The notes under the pieces were generated by a model. It had not been told where the DNA came from, did not search any database, and was given only the letters and a program-made list of their open reading frames with translations. 47,024 nt of DNA, taken from assembly GCF_026627505.1 (NCBI RefSeq), contig NZ_JAPNLK010000066.1, positions 1 through 47,024 of the forward strand, read 5' to 3'. The DNA is from Streptomyces sp. H27-H5 (lineage in GTDB: Bacteria > Actinomycetota > Actinomycetes > Streptomycetales > Streptomycetaceae). Shown piece after piece: positions 8,790 to 16,431 of the stretch; within the stretch, counting starts at the first letter, position 1, and every line of letters starts with the position of its first letter. The translations under genes were made by a program, and so were the position numbers.

Positions 8790-8881
8790 CCGCGCACGAT
8801 CACCACGCGATCCGCCGGGGGTCCGGGGGTCGCGCCCCGGGACGGCACCGTCTGAACACCACGCAGGAGGCCGGCCGATGA
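8760..8881. repeat. 30-bp direct repeat flanking a 92-bp duplication at the tldD-pmbA junction
   Basis: Bases 8760-8789 (end of tldD with ribosome site and ATGA overlap) recur exactly at 8852-8881. The first copy ends tldD; the second carries the pmbA start. Between them a leftover ATG at 8786 opens a 31-codon reading frame. The 62-bp spacer includes GGGGGTCCGGGGGTCGC followed by CCCCGG, a common style of Streptomyces intergenic repeat. The usual 4-bp overlap of the two genes has thus been replaced by an 88-bp gap. Confidence 0.85.
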
Positions 8882-10266
8882 GCCGCACGAAGCCGCACGA
8901 GATCGTCGAGCGCGCGCTGGAGCTGTCCACCGCAGACGGCTGCGTCGTCATCGCGGACGAGGAGTCGAGCGCCAACCTGCGCTGGGCGGGCAACGCGCTC
9001 ACCACGAACGGCGTCACCCGCGGCCGGACCCTGACGGTCATCGCCACGGTCGACGGCAAGGAGGGCACGGCCTCGGGGGTCGTGTCGCGCTCCGCCGTCA
9101 CCGCGGCCGATCTGGAGCCGCTGGTCCGCGCCGCCGAGGAGGCCGCGCGGTCCGGCGCCTCGGCCGAGGACGCGCAGCCCCTGGTGAGCGGGGTCCCGGC
9201 CTCGACGGACTTCACCGAGGGTCCCGCCGAGACCTCGTCGGCGGTGTTCGCACGGTTCGCCCCGGCGCTCGGCGAGGCCTTCGCGCGGGCCCGGGAGGGC
9301 GGCCGCGAGCTGTACGGGTTCGCCAACCACGAGCTGGTCTCCACGTACATCGGCAGCTCCGCGGGGCTGCGGCTGCGCCACGACCAGCCCAACGGCACCC
9401 TGGAGCTCAACGCGAAGTCCCCCGACCGGCTGCGGTCGGCGTGGGCGGGCCGCTCCACCCGGGACTTCACGGACGTGGACCCCACGGCCCTGGACGCGGA
9501 GCTGGCGGTGCGCCTCGGTTGGGCGGAGCGGAAGATCGAGCTGCCCGCCGGGCGGTACGAGACGCTGCTGCCGCCGACGGCGGTCGCCGACCTGATGATC
9601 TACCAGATGTGGTCGGCGTCGGCGCGGGACGCGGTGGAGGGCCGGACGGTCTTCTCCAAGCCCGGCGGCGGCACCCGGCTCGGCGAGAAGCTGTCCGAGC
9701 TGCCGCTGACCCTGCGCAGCGACCCGCACGCGCCGGGTCTGGAGTCAACGCCGTTCGTGATCGCGCACAGCTCGGGCGACGACGCCTCCGTCTTCGACAA
9801 TGGTCTGGCCGTCCCGGCGACCGAGTGGATCAGCGGGGGCGAGCTGGCCCGGCTGACGACGACCCGGCACAGCGCGGAGCTGACCGGGCAGCCGGTCTCC
9901 CCCGGCTTCGGGAACCTGATCCTGGACGGCGGCGGCGACCGCTCGCTGGAGGAGATGGTCGCCTCGACCGAGCGCGGTCTGCTGCTGACCTGCCTCTGGT
10001 ACATCCGCGAGGTGGACCCGGCGACGCTGCTGCTCACGGGCCTGACCCGGGACGGCGTGTACCTGGTGGAGAACGGTCAGGTCGTCGGGGAGGTCAACAA
10101 CTTCCGCTTCAACGAGTCCCCGGTGGACCTGCTGTCGCGGGCCTCCGAGGCGGGCCGGACCGAGAAGACCCTGCCGCGCGAGTGGAGCGACTGGTTCACC
10201 CGGGCCGCGATGCCGGCGCTGCGGATCCCGGACTTCAACATGAGCTCGGTCAGCAAGGGCGTCTGA
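8878..10266 (+). CDS. pmbA: TldE/PmbA-family subunit
   Basis: A 462-residue partner of TldD. Members of this half of the family lack the HExxxH motif, and none is seen here; the protein instead helps form the shared chamber of the TldD/E complex. The ATG follows GGAGG within the second repeat copy. The N-terminal half is alpha/beta-rich and the C-terminal half contains glycine-rich loops such as NLILDGGGD, as in the family. The duplication upstream may change its expression relative to tldD. Confidence 0.88.
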   Translation: MSRTKPHEIVERALELSTADGCVVIADEESSANLRWAGNALTTNGVTRGRTLTVIATVDGKEGTASGVVSRSAVTAADLEPLVRAAEEAARSGASAEDAQPLVSGVPASTDFTEGPAETSSAVFARFAPALGEAFARAREGGRELYGFANHELVSTYIGSSAGLRLRHDQPNGTLELNAKSPDRLRSAWAGRSTRDFTDVDPTALDAELAVRLGWAERKIELPAGRYETLLPPTAVADLMIYQMWSASARDAVEGRTVFSKPGGGTRLGEKLSELPLTLRSDPHAPGLESTPFVIAHSSGDDASVFDNGLAVPATEWISGGELARLTTTRHSAELTGQPVSPGFGNLILDGGGDRSLEEMVASTERGLLLTCLWYIREVDPATLLLTGLTRDGVYLVENGQVVGEVNNFRFNESPVDLLSRASEAGRTEKTLPREWSDWFTRAAMPALRIPDFNMSSVSKGV

Positions 10267-10286
10267 GCCGGTCGGGGAGTCGGGGG

Positions 10287-10322
10287 GAGGTTCCCCGCCC
10301 GCCTAGACTGGCGGGGAACCTC
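10287..10322. terminator. Perfect stem-loop between pmbA and tyrS
   Basis: A 13-bp perfect stem (10287-10299 with 10310-10322) encloses a 10-nt loop containing TAGACT, which also fits a Streptomyces -10 promoter box. It could terminate the tldD-pmbA transcript or be a promoter with a structured start region for tyrS. The two readings are not separable from sequence. Confidence 0.6.
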
Positions 10323-10331
10323 TCAGCACCC

Positions 10332-10357
10332 TGTTTCATCTCGCTGTTTCATCTCGC
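10332..10357 (+). repeat. Tandem 13-bp repeat in the tyrS leader
   Basis: TGTTTCATCTCGC occurs twice in tandem (10332-10344 and 10345-10357), directly upstream of the AAGGAGAG ribosome site of tyrS. The bases are pyrimidine-rich, unlike their surroundings. Confidence 0.8.
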
Positions 10358-10375
10358 TCAAGGAGAGTCACAACC

Positions 10376-11641
10376 GTGACGGACATCGTCGACGAACTGA
10401 AGTGGCGCGGGCTGTTCTCGCTGTCCACCGATGAAGAAGCGCTGCGCAAGGCCTTCGCGGACGGTCCCGTCACGTTCTATTGCGGCTTCGACCCGACCGC
10501 GGCCTCGCTGCACGTGGGCCACCTGGTGCAGGTGCTCACCGTGCGTCGGCTCCAGCAGGCCGGGCACCGTCCGCTGGCTCTGGTCGGCGGGGCCACGGGC
10601 CAGATCGGCGACCCGCGCCCGACGGCCGAGCGCACCCTGAACGACCCGGACACGGTCGCGAACTGGGTGAGCCGGCTGCGTGCGCAGATCGAGCCGTTCC
10701 TGTCCTTCGAGGGCGAGAACGCCGCGGTCATGGTGAACAACCTGGACTGGACGGCGGGCCTGTCCGCCATCGAGTTCCTGCGGGACATCGGCAAGCACTT
10801 CCGCGTCAACAAGATGCTGACGAAGGACTCGGTGGCCCGCCGGCTGGAGTCCGACCAGGGCATCAGCTACACGGAGTTCAGCTACCAGCTGCTCCAGGGC
10901 ATGGACTTCCTGGAGCTGTACCGCCGTTACGGCTGCACGCTCCAGCAGGGCGGCTCGGACCAGTGGGGCAACCTGACGGCCGGGCTCGACCTGATCCACC
11001 GCCTGGAGCCGGACGCGCACGTGCACGCCATGGCGACGCCGCTGATGGTCAAGGCGGACGGCACCAAGTTCGGGAAGTCCGAGAGCGGCGCCGTCTGGCT
11101 CGACCCGGAGATGACCACGCCGTACGCGTTCTACCAGTTCTGGCTGAACGTGGACGACCGGGACATCTCGACCTACATGCGCATCCTGTCCTTCCGGTCC
11201 CGTGAGGAGCTGGAGGAGCTGGAGGCGCAGACCGCCGAGCGGCCGCAGGCGCGTGCCGCCCAGCGGGCCCTCGCGGAGGAGCTGACCACGCTGGTGCACG
11301 GCGCCGACCAGTGCGCGGCCGTGATCGCCGCGTCGAAGGCGCTGTTCGGTCAGGGCGAGCTGACGGAGCTGGACGAGGCCACGCTGGCCGCGGCCCTGTC
11401 GGAGCTGCCGCGGACGCGGGTCGCCGAGGCGGGACTGGTCGTGGACCTCCTCGCCGAGACGGGCCTGGTCGCCAGCAAGTCCGCGGCGCGCCGGACCGTG
11501 AAGGAGGGCGGCGCCTACGTGAACAACGTGAAGGTCACCGCCGAGGACGCGGTCCCGGCCGCGGCCGACCTCCTGCACGGACGGTGGCTGGTGCTGCGCC
11601 GCGGCAAGAAGAACCTGGCCGCGGTCGAGGTCACGGGCTGA
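10376..11641 (+). CDS. tyrS: Tyrosyl-tRNA synthetase
   Basis: TyrS charges tRNA-Tyr with tyrosine using ATP. The 421-residue class I synthetase has the HIGH signature as HVGH at about residue 43 and the KMSKS loop as KFGKS at about 230, both in the TyrRS forms. The Rossmann catalytic domain is followed by a helical anticodon domain and a C-terminal S4 RNA-binding domain (about 355-415, with SKSAARRTVKEGGAYVNN). The GTG start has an AAGGAGAG site. Confidence 0.96.
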   Translation: MTDIVDELKWRGLFSLSTDEEALRKAFADGPVTFYCGFDPTAASLHVGHLVQVLTVRRLQQAGHRPLALVGGATGQIGDPRPTAERTLNDPDTVANWVSRLRAQIEPFLSFEGENAAVMVNNLDWTAGLSAIEFLRDIGKHFRVNKMLTKDSVARRLESDQGISYTEFSYQLLQGMDFLELYRRYGCTLQQGGSDQWGNLTAGLDLIHRLEPDAHVHAMATPLMVKADGTKFGKSESGAVWLDPEMTTPYAFYQFWLNVDDRDISTYMRILSFRSREELEELEAQTAERPQARAAQRALAEELTTLVHGADQCAAVIAASKALFGQGELTELDEATLAAALSELPRTRVAEAGLVVDLLAETGLVASKSAARRTVKEGGAYVNNVKVTAEDAVPAAADLLHGRWLVLRRGKKNLAAVEVTG

Positions 11642-11675
11642 TCCGTTCGCCCGGGGTGACCCGGTGACGGCATGA

Positions 11676-11718
11676 CGAAGGGGCCGGTTCGGACGCGTGG
11701 TCCGGACCGGCCCCTTCG
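11676..11718. terminator. Hairpin terminator between tyrS and the GlsB-like gene
   Basis: An 18-bp stem with one G-U pair (11676-11693 with 11701-11718) and a 7-nt loop lies between convergent genes, so it can serve both. Confidence 0.85.
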
Positions 11719-11748
11719 CGCCGACCCGGCGGACCGGGTCGGCGGGGT

Positions 11749-12027
11749 TCAGGTCGTCTGCCGCTTGTTGCCCCGGATGGCCAGGTACAGCATGTCGCCC
11801 AGGCCGACGATCAGGACCGCTCCGGCGAGTTGCAGCAGGTGGCGGATCCAGTCGATGCCCTTGGTGTCCTCGACGCCGATCCACCGGGAGACGGCGTTGC
11901 CGAGGAGCGCCCCGAGGATACCGAAGATGGTGGTCAGCCAGAGTGGCTGGTGCTGCTTGCCCGGCAGGATGGCCCGGGCAATCAGGCCCAGCACAAAACC
12001 GACGATGATCGCCCAAACCCATTCCAT
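11749..12027 (-). CDS. GlsB/YeaQ/YmgE-family stress membrane protein
   Basis: A 92-residue protein with three hydrophobic segments and the glycine-rich pattern GLIARAILPGKQ followed by LGALLGNAV, which is the hallmark of the GlsB/YeaQ/YmgE (transglycosylase-associated) family. These are small inner-membrane proteins tied to general stress in several bacteria; the biochemical role is unknown. GGAGGCTC precedes the ATG. Between 12028 and 12228 there is no further gene; an imperfect GCGC-rich inverted repeat sits near 12038-12060. Confidence 0.85.
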   Translation of the reverse strand: MEWVWAIIVGFVLGLIARAILPGKQHQPLWLTTIFGILGALLGNAVSRWIGVEDTKGIDWIRHLLQLAGAVLIVGLGDMLYLAIRGNKRQTT

Positions 12028-12228
12028 GTCGAGCCTCCTCCTGGCGCGTTGTGCGCATGTGCGCCCAGTCTCGACCCGACCGACCTACAGCGCATTTCGG
12101 ACAACGCCATTCGGGGGCGCTCAAGGGGACGTCAAGGCACACCCGCTCTCCTCCTCGACGGAGGACCGGCGTACGGTGGAAGCCTCCGGGCCCGGGCGTG
12201 CCCGGCGGGTGGATCGGATGGTGGAGAC

Positions 12229-12561
12229 GTGCAGCGGACGAAGCGGAACGGGGCCGAGGTCTTCCGGATCACCGGCGCGCGGATGGGTCTCGCCGAGGAC
12301 GTGCGGGGACGGCAACGCAGGTACGTCATCTCGATGGTGATCAGGACCCTGTCGGTCATCGCCACGGTGGTCCTGTGGAACGTGGAGCGTCACGTGGCGA
12401 TCGTGACGCTCGTCGCGGGCGCCCTGTTGCCGTACGTCGCCGTGGTCATCGCGAACGCCGGCCGCGAGTCGACGCCCTCCCTCCCCTCACACTTCGTACC
12501 GGCCCCTGTGCTCCCCGCGCTGGAGCCCGGAAACCTCAAGGAAACCTCAGATCAATCATGA
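12229..12561 (+). CDS. DUF3099 membrane protein
   Basis: A 110-residue protein with a basic N terminus (RGRQRRYVISM) and two membrane spans at about residues 38-55 and 60-78, then a proline-rich tail. This arrangement matches the actinobacterial DUF3099 family. The GTG at 12229 is chosen because GGTGGAG lies 3 nt upstream and the protein begins where family members do. Function unknown. Confidence 0.75.
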   Translation: MQRTKRNGAEVFRITGARMGLAEDVRGRQRRYVISMVIRTLSVIATVVLWNVERHVAIVTLVAGALLPYVAVVIANAGRESTPSLPSHFVPAPVLPALEPGNLKETSDQS

Positions 12562-12636
12562 AGTTCCAGTGCACCGCAGCGGGTCGTGCGTGACATACTG
12601 CCTACGCGCTCCGCATCCCCCGTCGGAGCGACGGAC

Positions 12637-12674
12637 CGACGCCGGGCAGCTCCCCCCGTGGCTGCTCGGCGTCG
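12637..12674. terminator. Hairpin terminator after the DUF3099 gene
   Basis: A 14-bp stem with one G-U pair (12637-12650 with 12661-12674) and a 10-nt loop. Confidence 0.7.
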
Positions 12675-12686
12675 CCCTTCCGTTTG

Positions 12687-12698
12687 TAGGGTTGAGGC
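12687..12698 (+). promoter_or_regulatory. Possible leaderless promoter
   Basis: TAGGGT at 12687-12692 ends 6 bp before the GTG at 12699, the distance expected for transcription starting at the start codon. No ribosome site is visible. Confidence 0.4.
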
Positions 12699-12953
12699 GT
12701 GAACTCCCCTGATACGGACACCGACACACCCGCCGTCGTTCCCACCTGCTCGGCCAAGGGCTGCCGTGAGGCGGCGGCCTGGGTCCTGGCGTGGAACAAC
12801 CCGACGCTCCACACACCCGAGCGGCGCAAGACCTGGCTGGCGTGCGAGGAACACCGCGAGCACCTCTCCCAGTTCCTGGGGGTCCGCGGTTTCCTCAAGG
12901 ACGTCGTGAAGCTCGACGAGTGGGTACAGCCGGAAGGCTCGGAGCGGCGGTAG
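12699..12953 (+). CDS. Conserved small protein with Cys/His cluster
   Basis: An 84-residue acidic-to-neutral protein. Cysteines in TCSAKGC near residues 17-22 and CEEH near 49-52 could bind a metal such as zinc. The leader suggests a leaderless GTG start. It resembles short conserved actinobacterial proteins of unknown function; no activity is inferred. It is convergent with moaA. Confidence 0.7.
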   Translation: MNSPDTDTDTPAVVPTCSAKGCREAAAWVLAWNNPTLHTPERRKTWLACEEHREHLSQFLGVRGFLKDVVKLDEWVQPEGSERR

Positions 12954-12998
12954 CCGGTCCGAGCCTTCGAGGGCGCGCCTTGAGGTGTTCGGGGCGCG

Positions 12999-13988
12999 CT
13001 AACCGCCGATGGCGGACATCGGGCGGTCGGGCTGGAGGAAGGTCGGGTCGTCGAGGCCGGACCCGGCCTTCTTGCCCCACATCGCCACCTTCCACAGGCG
13101 GGCGATCTCCTCGTCCGGGGCGTCCGAGCGCAGGGCGGCCCGCAGGTCGGACTCCTCGGTGGCGAACAGGCAGGTGCGGATCTGGCCGTCGGCCGTCAGC
13201 CGGGTGCGGTCGCAGGCGCCGCAGAACGGGCGGGTGACCGAGGCGATGACGCCGACGGTGGCCGGGCCGCCGTCGACGACCCAGCGTTCGGCCGGGGCGG
13301 AGCCGCGTTCGTCCGCGCCCTCCTCGGTGAGGGTGAAGCGGGTGCGCAGGGACTGGAGGATGTCGCCGGCTGTGATCATGCCGTCGCGCTTCCAGCCGTG
13401 CTGGGCGTCGAGCGGCATCTGTTCGATGAAGCGGAGCTCGTACTCGTTCTCCACGGCCCAGGCGAGGAGGTCGGGGGCCTCGTCGTCGTTGAGTCCGGGC
13501 ATCAGTACGGCGTTGACCTTGACGGGTGTCAGGCCGGCGGCGCGGGCGGCGGCCATGCCCTCGATGACGTCCTTGTGCCGGTCGCGGCGGGTGAGGGTCT
13601 TGAAGACCTCGGGCCGCAGCGTGTCCAGGGAAACGTTCACTCGGTCGAGGCCGGCGGCCTTGAGCGCCTGTGCGGTGCGCTTGAGGCCGATGCCGTTGGT
13701 GGTGAGGGACATCCTGGGGCGGGGCTCCAGGGCCGCGCACTGTTCGACGATCCCGACCAGGCCGGGCCGCAGCAACGGTTCCCCTCCGGTGAAACGCACC
13801 TCGGTGATGCCGAGCCGGGTCACCGCGATGCGGATCAGCCGGACGATCTCTTCGTCGCTGAGCAGGTCGGACTTGCCGAGCCACTGCAGACCCTCCTCGG
13901 GCATGCAGTACGTACAGCGCAGGTTGCACCGGTCGGTGAGCGAGACGCGCAGGTCAGTGGCCACGCGGCCATAGGTGTCGAGAAGCAC
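12999..13988 (-). CDS. moaA: GTP 3',8-cyclase, molybdenum cofactor biosynthesis
   Basis: MoaA is a radical-SAM enzyme that cyclises GTP, the first step of molybdopterin synthesis. The 329-residue protein has the radical-SAM cluster C21-x3-C25-x2-C28 in DRCNLRCTYC, a second 4Fe-4S site in FCGACDRTRL followed by the cysteine of RTCLF, and the C-terminal GG that the family requires. The GTG at 13988 has AGGGGGC before it; upstream in-frame codons are not supported by a ribosome site. MoaC partners are not in the window. Confidence 0.95.
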   Translation of the reverse strand: MLLDTYGRVATDLRVSLTDRCNLRCTYCMPEEGLQWLGKSDLLSDEEIVRLIRIAVTRLGITEVRFTGGEPLLRPGLVGIVEQCAALEPRPRMSLTTNGIGLKRTAQALKAAGLDRVNVSLDTLRPEVFKTLTRRDRHKDVIEGMAAARAAGLTPVKVNAVLMPGLNDDEAPDLLAWAVENEYELRFIEQMPLDAQHGWKRDGMITAGDILQSLRTRFTLTEEGADERGSAPAERWVVDGGPATVGVIASVTRPFCGACDRTRLTADGQIRTCLFATEESDLRAALRSDAPDEEIARLWKVAMWGKKAGSGLDDPTFLQPDRPMSAIGG

Positions 13989-14111
13989 TGTGAGCCCCCT
14001 CCCCTGTCCGGTCGTAGAGGTCGCGCTGCGGTGAACGTGAGCGCATGCGCCGTATTCGAGCCTACGCGACGGCTCCCCCGCGCAGGGATGCCCGAACGAA
14101 CGAGACGCGGC

Positions 14112-14145
14112 GTGGCCGCGTCGTAGGGAAGTACGACGCGGCCAC
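14112..14145. terminator. Hairpin terminator after the solute symporter
   Basis: A perfect 14-bp stem (14112-14125 with 14132-14145) with a 6-nt loop lies just past the symporter stop at 14165 on the minus strand. Confidence 0.8.
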
Positions 14146-14164
14146 CCTGTGTGTTCGGTGGATC

Positions 14165-15802
14165 TCAGACAGCGCCTGTTCCGGTCAGGGAGCGGACCTC
14201 CAGCTCGGCGAACTTGGCGGGGTCGGCCTTCTCCTTCGACAGGACGGTTCCCAGCCATCCCAGGAAGAAGCCGAGCGGGATGGAGATGAGCCCCGGGTTC
14301 TCCAGCGGGAACCAGTAGAAGTCGGCGTCCTTGAACATCGAGGTGGGCTTGCCGGAGACCACCGGGGAGAAGAGCACGAGGCCGACGGCCGAGATCAGGC
14401 CGCCGTAGATGGACCACAGCGCGCCCTGGGTGGTGAACCTCTTCCAGAAGAGGCTGTAGAGGATCGTCGGCAGGTTGGCGGAGGCGGCGACCGCGAAGGC
14501 GAGGGCGACCAGGCCGGCGACGTTCAGGTCGCGGGCGAGGGCTCCGAGGCCGATCGCGACGGCTCCGATGACCACGGTGGACCAGCGGGCCGCGCGGACC
14601 TCCTCCTTCTCGGTGGCCTTGCCCTTGCGGATGACGTTCACGTAGATGTCGTGCGCGAAGGACGAGGAGGAGGCGAGGGTCAGGCCCGCGACGACGGCGA
14701 GGATGGTGGCGAAGGCGACTGCGGAGATCACGGCGAGCAGGATCGCGCCGCCGGTGGAGTCGGCGCCGCCGCCGATCTCCTGGGCGAGCAGCGGGGCCGC
14801 CGTGTTGCCGGCCTTGTTGGAGGCCAGGATGTCGGCCCGCTTGAGCAGGGCCGCGGCGCCGAAGCCGAGGGCGATGGTCATCAGGTAGAAGGCGCCGATG
14901 ATGCCGATGGCCCAGTTCACGGACTTGCGGGCGGCCTGCGCCGTCGGGACGGTGTAGAAGCGGATCAGGATGTGCGGCAGGCCGGCGGTGCCCAGGACGA
15001 GGGCGAGGCCGAGGGAGATGAAGTCCAGCTTGGTGGTCGCGTCCTTGCCGTACTTGAGCCCCGGCTCCAGGAACTTGGCGCCCTGCCCGCTGTTCTCGGC
15101 GGCCTTGCCCAGCAGCTCCGAGACGTTGAAGTTGAACTCGATCAGCACCATGAGGGTGATCAGCAAGGCGCCCGCGATGAGCAGCACCGCCTTGACCATC
15201 TGGACCCAGGTGGTGCCCTTCATTCCGCCGATCGTGACGTAGACGATCATCAGTACGCCGACCAGCGCGACCACGGCCACTTTGCCGCCGTCGCTGGTGA
15301 TGCCCAGGAGCAGGGAGACGAGGACGCCCGCGCCGGCCATCTGGGCGAGCAGGTAGAAGATCGAGACCACGATGGTGGAGGTGCCCGCGGCGGTGCGCAC
15401 GGGCCGCTGGCGCATGCGGAAGGCCAGGACGTCGCCCATCGTGTACCGGCCGGAGTTGCGCAGCGGTTCGGCGACGAGCAGCAGCGCCACGAGCCAGGCG
15501 ACCAGGAAGCCGATGGAGTAGAGGAAGCCGTCGTAGCCGAAGAGCGCGATGGCCCCGGCGATGCCGAGGAAAGAGGCGGCGGACATGTAGTCGCCCGAGA
15601 TCGCGAGGCCGTTCTGGAAGCCGGTGAACTGGCGTCCACCCGCGTAGAAGTCGGCGGCGCCCTTGGTCTGGCGGCCGGCCCAGACCGTGATGATCAGGGT
15701 GGCGACGACGAACAGCCCGAACAGGGTGATGATCAGCGGCCGGTGCTCGGTGGCGCCGGCGGCGAGGGCGGGGGCCGTCGCCGGGTCGAACGGCGTGGTC
15801 AT
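14165..15802 (-). CDS. Sodium:solute (acetate-type) symporter
   Basis: A 545-residue permease with about 13 hydrophobic segments of the solute:sodium symporter family. It resembles the acetate permease ActP/MctC group: GGRQFTGFQNGLAISGDYMS at about 55-75 is the typical first-helix signature, and a DUF485 protein gene lies immediately upstream, as with ActP. Likely substrates are acetate or other short monocarboxylates, inferred from the family. The ATG overlaps the stop of the DUF485 gene by 4 bp. Confidence 0.88.
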   Translation of the reverse strand: MTTPFDPATAPALAAGATEHRPLIITLFGLFVVATLIITVWAGRQTKGAADFYAGGRQFTGFQNGLAISGDYMSAASFLGIAGAIALFGYDGFLYSIGFLVAWLVALLLVAEPLRNSGRYTMGDVLAFRMRQRPVRTAAGTSTIVVSIFYLLAQMAGAGVLVSLLLGITSDGGKVAVVALVGVLMIVYVTIGGMKGTTWVQMVKAVLLIAGALLITLMVLIEFNFNVSELLGKAAENSGQGAKFLEPGLKYGKDATTKLDFISLGLALVLGTAGLPHILIRFYTVPTAQAARKSVNWAIGIIGAFYLMTIALGFGAAALLKRADILASNKAGNTAAPLLAQEIGGGADSTGGAILLAVISAVAFATILAVVAGLTLASSSSFAHDIYVNVIRKGKATEKEEVRAARWSTVVIGAVAIGLGALARDLNVAGLVALAFAVAASANLPTILYSLFWKRFTTQGALWSIYGGLISAVGLVLFSPVVSGKPTSMFKDADFYWFPLENPGLISIPLGFFLGWLGTVLSKEKADPAKFAELEVRSLTGTGAV

Positions 15803-16173
15803 TCCCCGGCCTCCATCCGCGCCTTGATGGCCGAGGCCTTGGGGTCGAGCTTGGCGGCGGCGTGCCGCGAGTACAGCCAGGCGATCAGGAAGGTGGTCGC
15901 GAACTGGCCGAGGCCGAGGACGAGGGCGACGTTGATGTTCCCGAAGAGCCTGGTCCCCATGAAGCCGCCCGCGTAGTTGGACAGCAGCACGTAGAGCAGG
16001 TACCAGGCGAGGAACGCCACGGTGAGCGGGAAGGCGAACGAGCGGTGGGAGTCGCGCAGTTCGGCGAACTCGGGGCTGTGCTGGACGCTCGTGAACTCTT
16101 CGGCGGTGGGGCCGGCCGGGTGGTGCGGCCCCGCGCCGCCGGGCGGTGGTGGGGCTGCTGCTTCGAGGGTCAC
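15799..16173 (-). CDS. DUF485 membrane protein
   Basis: A 124-residue protein with a proline-rich head and two membrane spans at about residues 50-72 and 83-105 (FPLTVAFLAWYLLYVLLSNY, then INVALVLGLGQFATTFLIAW), the DUF485 pattern. Such proteins are partners of acetate-type symporters, and this one overlaps the symporter gene. The GTG at 16173 is selected for its AAGGAGAG site 6 nt upstream; an in-frame longer start lacks this. The 16174-16431 gap is a divergent promoter region with an AT-richer stretch near 16300-16360 and TAGGTT at 16358. Confidence 0.85.
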   Translation of the reverse strand: MTLEAAAPPPPGGAGPHHPAGPTAEEFTSVQHSPEFAELRDSHRSFAFPLTVAFLAWYLLYVLLSNYAGGFMGTRLFGNINVALVLGLGQFATTFLIAWLYSRHAAAKLDPKASAIKARMEAGE

Positions 16174-16431
16174 GGGGGGCTCTCCTTGTGACGCGGGTGC
16201 AGGGGGGACGACGGACAAAACAACCTCCGTGCGAGGGGGATGGTGACGCTGATCCCCCCTGTCAACGGCACGGACGGCGTGTCGAGACGGTTCAACCCCA
16301 GTTGATTCATTGGAAACTGATTCCTCGAACTGATGGCGCAAGACCGAACGGCAGCACTAGGTTCCTGTGTCATGAACCCGTCGGGCGCAACCGTGCCCGC
16401 ACGGCCTTTTTCAGGATGATGTGGAGAACCC

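Noticed and set aside
8786..8881. 31-codon frame between tldD and pmbA
   Set aside because: It begins at the leftover ATG of a duplicated junction and encodes repeat-derived residues; treated as a by-product of the duplication, not a gene.
7086..9485. 799-codon minus-strand frame across tldD-pmbA
   Set aside because: Antisense shadow covering two well-recognised genes.
10287..10322. T-box riboswitch before tyrS
   Set aside because: No conserved T-box sequence or specifier loop can be seen; the region is too short.
14045..15976. 643-codon plus-strand frame opposite the symporter
   Set aside because: Extreme Gly, Gln and Asp content with no fold; mirrors the codon bias of the real gene.
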